A stretch of DNA of 64,000 bases from Achatina immaculata (GCA_009760885.1 CM019707.1:37708234-37772233); one strand, 5' to 3'. Shown: positions 50,401-57,924, counted from the stretch's first letter. Notes: generated from the sequence alone by a model not told the origin. Made by a program: numbers and translations.

Positions 50401-51214
50401 TGCTGAACAGAGGTATATCAATGAAAAATAATCTTCTTCTTCTTCTCCGTTCGCAACAATGAAAAATAATAACAAGAAGCGTTTTTAAAATCTGAAATGT
50501 AAAAGCATGTCAACTACAACTTTAATATCTGACAGATAAATGAAATGACCACTACATTTAAACATCTGGCACACAAACAAAATGATTACAACAGCTAAAC
50601 AAACATAATGATTACTCCAGCCAAACATCTAACAAACAAAATGATTGCAACAGCTGAACAAACATAATGAATATTACAGTCAAAAATCTAACAAATATAA
50701 TGATTACAGCAGCAAAACATGAGACATACAAACACAATGATTACAACAACCAAACAACTGGAATACACACTCTGCTTACAACAGCCAAACATCGGGTATA
50801 TTAACAAAATGACTACTATGGCCAAACATCTGGCATACAAATGCAATAATTACTATAGTCAAAAATTTAATATACAAACACAACATTTACTGCAGCCAAA
50901 CAAATAATATACAAATACAACGATTATAACAACCAAACATCTAACATACAAACACAATGATTACAACACTCCTACAACTTATTCATACAAACCTGACCTG
51001 CCAAACTCCAGGATGCTCTGAAGGCGGTGCTCAAACTCTTGTAGTGTGGCTCCACGTGGAACCCATGCTCTTCTAGAAATCTGGTCAGAGTTTCGTGTGC
51101 GATCTTCTCCTGGAAAAACAGTTCCGGCTGTCTCCAGATTGTCTGACTTAACTCCAGCAAAGACTCGGACTCCAAGTCCACAGTCTCGCAGGCTGTCTGG
51201 AAAAGCTGCTCCAT
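33238..51214 (-). CDS. PM20D2: PM20D2-like M20 peptidase, whole gene (7 coding exons joined)
   Basis: Joined exons on the minus strand: 51214-50998, 49586-49417, 44468-44320, 42892-42750, 37857-37703, 36795-36558, 33368-33238 (1203 nt, 400 residues plus stop). All introns are GT-AG and phases agree (1, 0, 2, 1, 0, 1). Motifs in order: CEYDALP (residues 88-94) and HACGHN (98-103), which carry metal ligands; GTPAEE (134-139), with the catalytic Glu pair; CHP (162-164); HASAYPWEG (190-198), in the dimerisation/lid domain; [10 protein letters not shown] (323-332) and IHP (337-339); a late His-containing block at 349. This is the layout of PM20D2, reported to cleave beta-alanyl-lysine and related dipeptides as metabolite repair. 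Length is slightly under the roughly 436 residues of the human protein, mostly at the N-terminus. No signal peptide is visible, so a cytosolic enzyme is expected. The subfamily call is from motif memory, not a search. Confidence 0.88.
33354..33677 (-). repeat. 54-bp tandem array duplicating a 3' splice site (6 copies)
   Basis: Unit starts on the plus strand are 33354, 33408, 33462, 33516, 33570 and 33624. Read on the minus strand, each unit holds a branch-point-like CTAAC, then TTACATCCATCCACAG (or CATCCTTCCACAG) and the first 17-18 exon bases GTTCCAAGGCTGCTCACT, with small variants. The two units starting at 33462 and 33570 have GTTCCAATGCTG. The sixth unit is preceded by TTTCTCTCTCACC, a better pyrimidine tract than in the internal units. 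Confidence 0.96.
33976..34095. repeat. degenerate repeat of about 30 bp in intron 6
   Basis: Three to four units on the theme CAGTCACTGACTG...TACATGTGTCA. Sequence 33678-33975 shows nothing else. Confidence 0.8.
34293..34460. repeat. 28-bp minisatellite, 6 copies, intron 6
   Basis: Units CAAAGATTGTCATGAATCTA plus GGTCCGGT, nearly identical. Confidence 0.95.
34560..34850 (-). pseudogene. LINE C-terminal fragment in intron 6
   Basis: The minus strand reads [20 protein letters not shown] and [17 protein letters not shown], the basic post-RT domain of an endonuclease/RT LINE; a Lys-rich run follows. No target duplication was identified. Confidence 0.6.
34958..35395. repeat. 36-bp minisatellite, about 12 copies, intron 6
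   Basis: Units on GGGTTTATGAGAGGCAAATT and ATTGTGAGGGGGCCCA. Both strands are open because 36 is a multiple of three; the Pro/Asn-rich periodic frame is not supported as coding. Confidence 0.95.
35449..35560. repeat. 37-bp tandem repeat, 3 copies, continued at 36328-36367
   Basis: Units GATATGGATGGCAGACTAGA plus AACTATCGTCTCTTACA. A further diverged unit lies at 36328-36367, beyond the LINE, so the LINE inserted into this array. Confidence 0.9.
35561..36327 (-). mobile_element. LINE 3' half inserted into the 37-bp repeat, antisense
   Basis: The minus strand reads [45 protein letters not shown] and [11 protein letters not shown], then [20 protein letters not shown] and a terminal HGT. This is the region after the RT catalytic box plus the basic tail. 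The 3' tail is a GAATT-type repeat (ATTCAATTCAATTCAA on plus). One frameshift occurs near 35830. Confidence 0.85.
36518..36549. repeat. (ATG)n microsatellite just inside intron 6
   Basis: On the gene strand this is (CAT)n starting about 11 bases after the exon 6 donor. Sequence 36368-36517 before it has no clear feature. Confidence 0.9.
36558..36795 (-). CDS. PM20D2: M20 gene, coding exon 6
   Basis: 238 nt, residues 279-357 plus one base. Starts [20 protein letters not shown] and contains [19 protein letters not shown] and [11 protein letters not shown]. These are the C-terminal catalytic motifs, with the late His supplying the last metal ligand in this family. The acceptor is CATCACAG|GTTGAT and the donor CTTGCAG|GTAATT, followed within about 11 bases by (CAT)n. 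Confidence 0.95.
37295..37545. repeat. 38-bp minisatellite, about 6.5 copies, intron 5
   Basis: Units TGTCTCTTCACTCGTGATTT plus ATCTCTTCCTTAATGTTT. The 36796-37294 stretch between exon 6 and this array is AT-rich with nothing recognised. Confidence 0.93.
37645..37686. repeat. (ATG)n microsatellite just inside intron 5
   Basis: On the gene strand, (CAT)n beginning near +19 of the intron after exon 5. Confidence 0.9.
37703..37857 (-). CDS. PM20D2: M20 gene, coding exon 5
   Basis: 155 nt, residues 227-278. Contains [20 protein letters not shown] and [12 protein letters not shown], closing the dimerisation domain and returning to the catalytic domain. The acceptor is AATTTCCAG|GTATT and the donor TGTACG|GTAAGC. 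A (CAT)n tract begins near +19 of the following intron. Confidence 0.95.
37890..37965. repeat. (TC)n tract beside the exon 5 acceptor
   Basis: Pure TC over most of its length. On the gene strand this is (GA)n, so it does not strengthen the polypyrimidine tract of exon 5. Confidence 0.93.
37966..38396 (+). mobile_element. CR1-like LINE, strongly 5'-truncated (copy E)
   Basis: Holds the last 30 or so residues of ORF2 ([17 protein letters not shown]) and the 3' UTR ending AAATAAAGATCAATCAGTCA. TC repeat occurs on both sides, so the insertion target was a TC microsatellite in intron 4, antisense to the gene. Confidence 0.9.
38410..38760 (-). pseudogene. mariner-type transposase N-terminus, decayed
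   Basis: The minus strand reads [28 protein letters not shown], stop, [19 protein letters not shown] and, after a frame change, [15 protein letters not shown]. This is the double helix-turn-helix and linker pattern of SETMAR/mariner transposases (FKRFK-G---EDDPR-GRPS-ST-D--VERVR). It has stops and frameshifts, and the catalytic DDD/DDE part was not found. It lies antisense to the plus strand, hence sense to the M20 gene, in intron 4. Confidence 0.75.
38761..39221. other. intron 4, unassigned with a (GTGCAT)n tract
   Basis: A GCATGT hexamer run is at 38937-38963. No other feature seen; the start of the mariner element may be here. Confidence 0.4.
39222..39395. repeat. 73-bp near-perfect inverted repeat (hairpin)
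   Basis: Arms 39222-39294 and 39323-39395 are reverse complements at 71 of 73 positions, with a 28-nt loop. The inner arm ends are TTTCATACAT and ATGTATGAAA. In intron 4 it would form a long stem in the pre-mRNA. No TIR-type target duplication was seen around it. Confidence 0.93.
39750..39990. repeat. degenerate repeat of about 26 bp (52-bp double unit)
   Basis: Alternating AGTAATCAATCATCCAACCA and AATCACCCAACCAAAGTATA units. Sequence 39396-39749 has short dispersed motifs shared with 29840-29910 and nothing else. Confidence 0.85.
40449..41035 (+). mobile_element. family A LINE 3' end with open frame and target duplication
   Basis: Reads [77 protein letters not shown] and a GHAKE end, with no internal stop. 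It ends in a GGAATGAATGA tail. A perfect 13-bp duplication ACTAAAAACATAG lies at 40436-40448 and 41036-41048. This is the best preserved family A 3' end in the window. Sequence 39991-40435 to the left has only an orphan CR-like tail trace near 40330. Confidence 0.93.
41063..41441 (-). mobile_element. family B LINE 3' end, antisense
   Basis: Starts with (ATC)n and the complement of the family B end (GTGCCGTGCCGA...), then the region of [18 protein letters not shown] with an inserted CT tract near 41305-41345. A family C LINE is inserted at its distal end. Confidence 0.85.
41454..42278 (-). mobile_element. family C LINE, 5'-truncated, antisense
   Basis: The minus strand reads [20 protein letters not shown] through [32 protein letters not shown] and [20 protein letters not shown] to the end; its (AG)n tail is (CT)n at 41454-41494. 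A 12-bp duplication TCTTCTAACAAT flanks it (41442-41453 and 42279-42290). It stops within the RT catalytic box, so it never carried a full RT. Confidence 0.92.
42498..42600 (-). repeat. partial copy of the (GAA)n-tailed dispersed family
   Basis: The minus strand matches ATCAGGGTTGG...CAGCTGA-CAAGACCCTGT and GTAACAGG of the elements at 52190, 54655 and 59180. Sequence 42291-42497 beside it has nothing recognised. Confidence 0.75.
42750..42892 (-). CDS. PM20D2: M20 gene, coding exon 4
   Basis: 143 nt, end of codon 179 to the first base of codon 227. Contains [20 protein letters not shown] and [12 protein letters not shown], the dimerisation-domain insert. Its HASAYPWEG block is diagnostic for PM20D2 against other M20D amidohydrolases. 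The acceptor is TATCTTCCCAG|CG and the donor CCATG|GTAACC. Confidence 0.95.
43375..43535 (-). mobile_element. family A LINE 3' end, antisense fragment
   Basis: Complement of KFRKGHA and RRRWLQ-type end sequence in intron 3. The 42960-43374 stretch to its left is otherwise unassigned. Confidence 0.8.
43735..44242 (+). mobile_element. family A LINE 3' end, sense, with (TGAC)n tail
   Basis: Reads [40 protein letters not shown] and the [11 protein letters not shown] end in shifted frames. It closes in TGACTGACTGACTGACTGAC rather than the GAAT tail of the 40449 copy. The tail ends about 80 bp from the exon 3 donor. Confidence 0.88.
44320..44468 (-). CDS. PM20D2: M20 gene, coding exon 3
   Basis: 149 nt, residues 130-178 plus two bases of codon 179. 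Contains [20 protein letters not shown], whose Glu-Glu pair is the catalytic base and metal ligand, and FALMCHP. The acceptor is CCACTAG|GTGACT and the donor AACTC|GTGAGA. Residues after CHP ([14 protein letters not shown]) are less family-like than the rest. A (CAT)n repeat begins about 16 bases after the donor. Confidence 0.93.
44477..45240. repeat. degenerate short-unit array (about 20-25 bp), intron 2
   Basis: Repeats of GATAGTCAGAGATATATGG and GATACATGGGATAGTCA with much divergence, beginning within 10 bp of exon 3's acceptor. Confidence 0.85.
45275..45420. repeat. 32-bp repeat, 4-5 copies
   Basis: Units on ACACTCAAAAGACACCACTA plus ATTA. One related unit (CACTCAAAAGACACTTATAA) sits at 49379-49399, beside the exon 2 donor, so the LINEs between the two parts probably inserted into one array. 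Confidence 0.88.
45470..45700 (-). mobile_element. family A LINE 3' end, antisense
   Basis: (ATTC)n tail followed by the complement of [12 protein letters not shown] and RRRWLQDIV end sequence, the same end as the 40449 copy. Confidence 0.85.
45760..45989 (+). mobile_element. family B LINE, left part (interrupted)
   Basis: Reads [10 protein letters not shown] and [20 protein letters not shown], then [20 protein letters not shown] up to the point where the family C LINE enters. Its continuation is at 49201-49315. Confidence 0.9.
45990..49187 (+). mobile_element. nearly full-length family C LINE (EN/RT), nested
   Basis: 3.2-kb insertion flanked by a 13-bp duplication AGTCTGACGGGAT (45977-45989 and 49188-49200). 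The 5' UTR of about 200 bp includes CGCATGATCGTAAAAGGCGA. The frame starts at 46192. Endonuclease motifs are [34 protein letters not shown] (about 46690), NQIDHILI and [12 protein letters not shown] motifs are [11 protein letters not shown] (about 48100), [12 protein letters not shown] and FADDICLL (48396). The tail domain has [11 protein letters not shown] and [11 protein letters not shown]. Only two 1-nt frameshifts (about 48174 and an A-run near 48698) break about 990 codons. It ends GGTTCAG(AG)n. The endonuclease resembles the CFDP2/BovB type, so an RTE-clade label is likely but not proven. Confidence 0.93.
49201..49315 (+). mobile_element. family B LINE, right part
   Basis: Resumes with GTGTGAGAGGAGATCACCAA directly after the target duplication and ends GGCACCTGATGGTGATGATG. 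Joining 45989 to 49201 restores a normal family B 3' end. Confidence 0.92.
49417..49586 (-). CDS. PM20D2: M20 gene, coding exon 2
   Basis: 170 nt, residues 73-129. Contains [20 protein letters not shown], the strongest family signature: the CEYDALP loop and the Cys/His metal site of the M20D type. The acceptor is TTTAAG|GTGAC and the donor AACG|GTAATC. It joins exon 1 in phase 1 to restore a Gly codon. GC content is clearly higher than in the AT-rich introns around it. Confidence 0.95.
49629..49742. repeat. 38-bp repeat, 3 copies, intron 1
   Basis: Units GTTCTTATAGTAGGTTTAGC plus TTCAAACCTGTGCTCGCT. Confidence 0.93.
49868..50400. repeat. 39-bp minisatellite, intron 1
   Basis: Degenerate units on the left grade into five almost identical 39-bp units at 50205-50395 (CTTACTTTAACAAGAGGTAA plus GCTATTATTGGTTGTAATG). 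Confidence 0.93.
50480..50975. repeat. degenerate repeat of about 37 bp up to the exon 1 donor
   Basis: Repeated theme ACAAACACAATGATTACAAC with AGCCAAACATCTG. The array reaches within about 25 bp of the exon 1 splice donor. Confidence 0.82.
50998..51214 (-). CDS. PM20D2: M20 gene, coding exon 1
   Basis: Encodes residues 1-72 and the first base of codon 73: [20 protein letters not shown] onward, then [20 protein letters not shown] and [14 protein letters not shown], the helical start of the catalytic domain. The donor is GGCAG|GTCAGG. I chose the ATG at 51214 because G at -3 and +4 gives a good start context. A pyrimidine-rich acceptor (TTTCCTTCCTCAG) ends only 2 bases upstream, so this may be the second transcribed exon after a 5' UTR intron. 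An in-frame ATG 16 codons upstream (51262) would read through that acceptor and is less likely. Confidence 0.88.
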
Positions 51215-51734
51215 TCCTGAGGAAGGAAATTCTGTTCGGAAAAAATTGTATCTAATCAACAAATACTGAATATTTCTCTCCTTGTATTTGCTGTTCTAGT
51301 TTTTCTTGCATTGAATCTGTGGAGGATCTGTTACTGGGACATACTCTCTGACGATATGGAACTAATTAGTCTCCTATATGGACCTCACGTGTTACCGACA
51401 ATATGTTTAAACTTATAAGCTATATAAACAATTCAAGTAAACCTAAGCTGAATGGTTCCCAAGCTATCAAACATGTGGCGTAGTAGGAGACTTGTCATAG
51501 ACTTTGGCGGTGAATCAAGATAGCTTAAGACTTATCAAGTTCGCAGTATGAAACAGTCTTCACAAAAGATGCGAAGATACCGGATAAATCAGTCTTCCTT
51601 TTACATGATGCCATAACAGATGATCATGAAAAGAAATGTTATGATATAACGATTTAAATATGTTATCGTTAGCATACCTATGTTCCTTAACTCGGTGCTC
51701 TGCCAGGTGTGATAAGCAGATCATCACCTGAAGT
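51215..51734 (-). other. 5' flank of the M20 gene
   Basis: Contains a good acceptor (TTTCCTTCCTCAG) at 51217-51229, suggesting an untranslated first exon further right. No clear TATA box, CpG-rich block or upstream coding exon was seen. Confidence 0.45.
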
Positions 51735-52175
51735 AATCATCACAAGAAATCACCATCACAAGAAATCATAATCACAAGAAATCATCATAAGAAGAAATCA
51801 TCATCTCAAAACGTCATCACAAGAAATCATCATCTCCAGATCACATCATCTCAAGAAATCATCTTTGCAAGACATCATCACCTCAAGAAGTCATCATCTC
51901 AGGAAATCATCTCAAGAAATCATCATCTCAGGAAATCATCATATCAAGAAATCATCATCATCTCAGGAAATCATCATATCAAGAAATCATCATCTCAGGA
52001 AATCATCATCTCAAGAAATCATCATCTCAAGAAATCATCATCTCAGGAAATCATCATCTCAAGATATCATCATCTCAAGAAATCATCATCTCAAGAAATC
52101 ATCATCTCAGGAAATCATCATCTCAAGAAATCATCATCTCAGGAAATCATCATCTTAAGAAATCATCGTCACAAT
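51735..52175. repeat. 15-bp minisatellite
   Basis: Units ATCATCATCTCAAGA/GGA, about 27 copies, with a few expanded to 18 bp. Confidence 0.95.
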
Positions 52176-52189
52176 CAATCATCAACTCC

Positions 52190-52515
52190 TACTGACACTA
52201 ATACACGTGTTATTACTTCTACTGGGTGGTCATCGACCCGTCCCAGACACCCTTCTCTCAGGGTTGACCAATCACAGCCGACCAAGTCCCTGTCCCACCT
52301 CCCCGTTGGTATAAACAGTAACAGACCTGGCCTGACTAACACAACAGAGATCACAATAATCTTCGTGGTGGTGGAGCCTGCTAAAAAGGCATTGCAACCC
52401 CTTCCCCCCCCCCACCGAATGGTTGAGTCCTTGTGGGCTGAAAAATATCCTCTGCAACCCACCCCCAATTCCACGTGAGCTATACTCCAACATCTTCACC
52501 GCATCGCTTGCAGAG
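52190..52515 (+). repeat. dispersed element ending GCAGAGAA, copy 1
   Basis: Blocks CAGCCGACCAAGTCCCTGTC, GTAACAGACCTGGCCTGAC, GTGGTGGTGGAGCCTGCTAA and TTGCAGAGAA match the copies at 54655 and 59180 in the same order. This copy lacks the (GAA)n tail. No coding frame. Confidence 0.8.
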
Positions 52516-52559
52516 AATAGCGCCTAGCAGTTGTATGGAGACAGAACAGCTACTGCTAC

Positions 52560-52890
52560 TATTACTGCTGATGTTTGCTACTACTGCTACTGTTACCTCA
52601 TGTGCTTACGGTTAGCAATAATAATGTTACTACTACTGCTATAATTGCTAGTGCTACTACAACTGATGTAATTGTTAGTGCTACTACAACTGATGTAATT
52701 GTTAGTGCTACTACAACTGCTATATTTGCTAGTGCTAGTACTACTGCTATAATTGCTAGTGCTGCTACTACTACCATAATTGCTAGTGCTGCTACTACTA
52801 CTATAATTGTTAGTGCTACAACTGATGTAATTGCTAGTGCTACTACAACTGCTACCACTGCTGCTATAATAACCCTCTACTACTCTAAGT
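52560..52890. repeat. minisatellite of about 30 bp, CTACTA-rich
   Basis: Units on GCTATAATTGCTAGTGCTAC and ACAACTGATGTAATTGTTAG. Confidence 0.92.
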
Positions 52891-53019
52891 GTTTTTACAA
52901 CAGACACTACTACAGTCTGTACTACTGCCACTGTTAGTGTAACAACAACTTGAAAACGGACAACTTTAATTTCCTCTGCTAAACACTAAGAAAATTTCAC
53001 AAGAATGATATTCTAGTCT

Positions 53020-53635
53020 GCATTGATATTCTAGCCCGCACTGATGTTCTAGCCTGCACTGATGTTCTAGCCTGCACTGATGTTCTAGCCTGCACTGATG
53101 TTCTAGCCTACACTGATGTTCTAGCCTGCAGTGATGTTCTAACCTGCACTGATGTTCTCGCCCGCACTGATGTTCTAACTTGCACTGATGTTCTAACCTG
53201 CACTGATGTTCTAGCCTGCACTGATGTTCTAGCCCGCACTGATGTTCTAACCTGTACTGATGTTCTAGCCTGCACTGATGTTCTAGCCTGCACTGATGTT
53301 CTAGCCTACACTGGTGTTCTAGCCCGTACCGATGTTCTAGCCTGCACTGATGTTCTAGCTTGCACTGATGTTTTAGTCCGCACTAATGTTTTAGTCCGCA
53401 CTGATGTTCTAACCTGCACTGATGTTCTAGCCTACACTGGTGTTCTAGCCTGCACTGATGTTCTAGCCTGCACTGATGTTTTAGCCTGCACTGATGTTTT
53501 AGTCCGCACTGATGTTCTAGCCTGCACTGATGTTCTAGCCCGTACCGATGTTCTAGCCTGCACTGATGTTCTAGCCTGCACTGATGTTCTAGCCTGCACT
53601 GATGTTTTAGTTCGCACTGATGTTCTAGCCATATT
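53020..53635. repeat. 18-bp minisatellite, about 34 copies
   Basis: Units TGTTCTAGCCTGCACTGA with common A/G and C/T variants. Confidence 0.96.
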
Positions 53636-54486
53636 ATGTTACCACATTCTTTCATTGCCTTCTCTAAGACCAATAGACCCGACAAGTTTTGATGAGCAGT
53701 ATTGGATCCACCGCGACCCATGCATCCAAATACTTGGAGAACCACTGCAAGAAGTCAAACATGGCCTGAATTAAGCGTGTAATAAGTACGCTTACAGCCA
53801 CTCGTCAAATGATACCTTGGAACAAGCGGGGTTCTATTAAGTCTGTCCTGCAATAAGATGTTATCCTGACACTTGCCTGTGTATAAAAAAAGACCATACC
53901 GACAGCCAGGTGGCATATTTTATGTTATATTATTTACATGCAGCAATGGCGTGGACTGTGAGTACTCTAAGAAGAGTGATGGATTATATATATATTATAT
54001 ATTCAAGGGTGGAGTATTTATTAAACCCATCTACACTGCAATATGTTGTTGTTGTTGTTTTTTTTTTTTGTTATTCCATCCCCATAGATAGGCCCAAATT
54101 TATAGCTCAGGTTTCTTGCTATAGGTAACAAATGATCCATCACTAAACTATCAGACTAAACAATCGCTAGCACAAATCCGATACGAAAAGCATACTTTCA
54201 TTTCCTCCTTCGTTATTTTTGCTTGGGTTACGTCTATAACTAATAAACTCATCCTAAATCAGATCGTTGGAGAAACGGTGTTGTCTAGCTTTCATTTCAT
54301 CTTCGAAACCGTCTTCCAAAACAGAAAAAAAAGTTACTAATATTGTAAGACCGATATCGGTAGTTCGAGTCAAGATTTGTCTGTCCACGAATAATTCTTA
54401 ATGGGAGTTTAAGGGATCATTTTGGGGTCGGGGAGAGGGTGGGGTAAAGACGCGGAAAATTCTGGCAGTCAACAACCCACAGCTGA
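53636..54486. other. unassigned intergenic sequence
   Basis: No open frame with a recognisable domain, no tandem repeat and no mobile element signature. Confidence 0.4.
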
Positions 54487-54690
54487 CATGCTAACATCAG
54501 GGTTGGCAAACCACAGCTGATATGCTAACATCAGGGTTGGCAAACCACAGCTGATATGCTAACATCAGGGTTGGCAAACCACAGGTGACATGCTAACATC
54601 AGGGTTGGCAAACCACAGCTGACATGCTAATATCAGGGTTGGCAAACCACAGCTGACATGCTAACATCAGGGTTGGCAAAACACAGCTGA
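54487..54690. repeat. 34-bp tandem array made from the 5' end of a dispersed element
   Basis: Six units GCTAACATCAGGGTTGGCAA plus ACCACAGCTGATAT. The last unit runs on without a break into CACAGCTGACCAAGACCCTG of the dispersed family. Confidence 0.93.
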
Positions 54691-54962
54691 CCAAGACCCT
54701 GTCCCACCTCTACGCTGGTACACCAAAGTAACAGGACTAGACTGACTAACAGGGCAGGAATCGTGATAGACCAAGTGGGGGTGGAGTCTGTTAAAGAAGT
54801 ATTGCACGGCCCTTGCTTTTAAGCTGCGCTCTGGGACTGACAAAAAAAATCAAACAGCTCTGCCATGATCCGCAGACATGGTTTTGTACCTTAACATCCT
54901 CGTTACATTGGCTGCAGAGAACATCATTTCGCAGTTCCAAGAAGAAGAAGAAGAAGAAGAAA
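54655..54962 (+). repeat. dispersed element with (GAA)n tail, copy 2
   Basis: Same block order as 52190-52515, with TTGGCTGCAGAGAACATC and a (GAA)n tract at 54941-54961. Confidence 0.82.
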
Positions 54963-55129
54963 GGAGCAATTAGGAAATAAAAACAGTCTCTGGTATGCTG
55001 AAAGCTGTCGTATATGTTAATACAAATAACATCAATATATCGTTCATAGGACAAATAGGTGCACTTCAGTCATTCATTGGGTCAGTAGATGGACCTGGCT
55101 GCAGTATTGGGTCAGTAGATTGATGTCAG

Positions 55130-55772
55130 TGTTTCATTTCGTCGATAGCTAGATCTCAGTATTTTATTTAGTTGTTAGATATATCTCTGTGTTTTATTTA
55201 GTTGTTAGATAAATCTCTGTGTTTTATTTAGTTGTTAGATATATCTCTGTGTTTTATTTAGTTGTTAGATATATCTCTGTGTTTTATTTAGTTGTTAGAT
55301 ATATCTCAGTGTTTTATTTAGTTGGTAGATATATCTCTGTGTTTTATTTAGTTGTTAGATATATCTCTGTGTTTTATTTAGTTGGTAGATATATCTCTGT
55401 GTTTTATTTAGTTGTTAGATATATCTCTGTGTTTTATTTAGTTGGTAGATATATCTCTGTGCTTTATTTAGTTGGTAGATATATCTCTGTGTTTTATTTA
55501 GTTGTTAGATATATCTCTGTGCTTTATTTAGTTGTTAGATATATCTCAGTGTTTTATTTAGTTGTTAGATATATCTCAGTGTTTTATTTAGTTGGTAGAT
55601 ATATCTCCGTGTTTTATTTAGTTGTTAGATATATCTCAGTGTTTTATTTAGTTGGTAGATATATCTCAGTGTTTTATTTAGTTGGTAGATATATCTCCGT
55701 GTTTTATTTGGTTGGTAGATATATATCGGCGTTTTATTTGATTGGTAAATATATCTCAGTGTTTATATGGTT

Positions 55773-55811
<39 letters not shown>
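55130..55811. repeat. 30-bp minisatellite and (TA)n, left part
   Basis: About 21 units on TGTTTTATTTAGTTGTTAGA plus TATATCTCTG, ending in (TA)n at 55777-55810 where a LINE has inserted. Confidence 0.95.
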
Positions 55812-55813
<2 letters not shown>

Positions 55814-56480
55814 GAACCTTAAGTGCCCAGGGCACATGGGGCTTCCGCAAGGGTTTTCCACAAATGCCTGTCTTTCGCCTTTTTTTCTGCTCTTGCCCAG
55901 GTGAGCCCTCTATTGCTCAACATCTTTTCTGCTGTTCTTCTCCATGTCTCTTTTGGTCTACCCTTACTTCTGCTCCCCTGTGGTGTCCATCTTAGTGCTA
56001 TTTTTGGTAGTGAGTTGTCTGTCATTCGGAGCACATGTCCCAACCATCGCCAGCGTCTTTCCTCAATAATTGTTGTCAGTGGTTTCATCTGCATTTCTGC
56101 CAATAAAATGTTATTTCTTATGGTGTTTGGCCAAAATATTTTTTTAATTCTACGTAAACATTTAGTCTGGAAAGAATTCAACTTGTTTTCTATGGTTTTG
56201 GTGATTTTCCAGCACTCACTTCCATAGAGTAGTACACTTAGAACATTACTCTTAAATATCCTGTGCAGTTTCTGTGAAGAAAACATGATGACCATCGGAG
56301 GGACAATTTTCCAACACAAAAACATCCATAAGGTGACTTGGAGGTCACCACATAAAACCACAGAAAACCAAATCGATCACATACTAATAAACAACAAGTG
56401 GAAACGGTCACTACAAGATGTGCGAGCAAGGAAAGGAGCAGATATAGGAAGTGATCACAACCTTCTGGTAGCAAAAATAT
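55812..56480 (-). mobile_element. family C LINE with 5' inversion (twin-priming type)
   Basis: From 55812 to 56261 the minus strand carries the LINE 3' end ([20 protein letters not shown] to PCALGT). From 56262 to about 56480 the plus strand carries an endonuclease segment of the same family ([20 protein letters not shown] to [13 protein letters not shown]). The two parts abut head-on at CCTG|TGCAG. AT-rich repeat lies on both sides ((TA)n left, ATATATATAT right). Confidence 0.92.
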
Positions 56481-56483
56481 ATA

Positions 56484-56760
56484 TATATATCAGTGTTTTA
56501 TTTGGTTGGTAAATATCTCTCAGTGTTTTATATGTTTGATAGATACATCTCATTGTTCTATTTGGTAAATGGATGGATCTCAGTAATTTATTGGGTTGGT
56601 AGATGAATCTCCGTGTTGTATTTGATAAATGGATGGATCTCTGTGTTCTATTTAGTAAATGGATGGATCTCTGTGTTCTATTTGGTAAATAGATGGATCT
56701 CTGTGTTCTATTTGATAAGTGGATGGACCTCAGTAATTTTTTGGTTGGTAGATGGATCCC
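56484..56760. repeat. 30-bp minisatellite, right part, diverging
   Basis: Continuation of the 55130 array beyond the LINE, with a GATGGATCTCTGTGTTCTAT variant. Sequence 56761-57070 after it is AT-rich and unassigned. Confidence 0.88.
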
Positions 56761-57080
56761 CGCGTTTTAATGAATCGGTTTATGTGAGTTTCAAAATGAG
56801 GAACAATGTAACTAATACTGATAATTTTCCCGAACTGTCGTAATAAAAAAACTATGAAAAAAGTAGACAATACTGTAAACTGTGAAAATAAAAGCATGGA
56901 CTCAACGTATAAATAGTGACCACTATAAACGCAGAATAAACGTGTCAAAAATGAACATAAAAAGTATACCAAAACGTTTAAAAATAAATATATGTAGATG
57001 AAAAATATTTCTTTTAATTACATAAACAATCGTGCATAATTCGTGACATACAAATAAAATTTACCACTTATACATAAGCC

Positions 57081-57346
57081 GGCTAGCGTAGTGGTTAGAG
57101 CACTCGTCTAGCAACCAAATGGTCGAGGGTTCGAATCCCCAGCTGAGCGGGATTTTTTTTCCGACCAATACGGCCCCGAGGTCGACCCAGCCTCGTAAAA
57201 TGGGTACCAGAGAAAATCTGGGAAGTAAAGGCAGCGAGGAAAGGAACTGGTCACCCTACTTCATACGCTGATGACCCAGCATAATGAGGTCTCTAACGCT
57301 TCACCCCCTACGGCATTTGCTATGGGACTATCTTTACTTTTTTTTT
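57081..57346 (+). mobile_element. tRNA-headed SINE, second copy
   Basis: Nearly identical to 1286-1558, with the same box A and box B. A 10-bp duplication TACATAAGCC flanks it (57071-57080 and 57347-57356). The body ends in a T-run. The close match to the first copy suggests recent activity. Confidence 0.92.
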
Positions 57347-57690
57347 TACATAAGCCACCGCTTTATATATAAAAGCCACCATCTTTACATAAAAGCCGCT
57401 GCTTCTACATATAAGCCACCCCTTGTACATAATAGCCAACTCGTGTACATAAAGCCACCCCTTGTACAAAAAGACACAAGTGTACAAATACCCACCACCT
57501 GTACATAAAACCCACCACTTGTACATAAAAGCCACAGCTTAAATATTAACAAGCCATCGCGTATACATATACCCACCACTTGTACATAAAAACCACCGTT
57601 TGTAATGGACCCACAACCTGTATGTAAAACCCACCACTTCTAAATAAAACCCACCGGTTGTACATAAAAGCCACCGTTTGTACTGTGGTA
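57347..57690. repeat. repeat of about 20 bp
   Basis: Units on CCACCACTTGTACATAAAA with many variants. The SINE inserted at its left edge. Confidence 0.88.
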
Positions 57691-57924
57691 GAACTGATAC
57701 ATAATTATTGCCTGATCAGCAGAAATGCTCCTTTTATTAAGTAAAGTAGGTCACACGGGGGAGAACTCTAGCACAGTCGAGTTTACCGTCCAGGATGTGA
57801 CGCGAACCTTCTTCTTTTCATGGCGGGGGGCCATCAATCATAGAACAAGGATGGTTGGAATGAAACACCCAGGTCATGGATTACAGCAGTCTTTCTGTCA
57901 AATCCCTCGTATACACAATGTCGT

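Noticed and set aside
51046..51255. Plus-strand frame overlapping M20 exon 1
   Set aside because: It is the shadow of a well-supported minus-strand exon with family motifs and splice sites.
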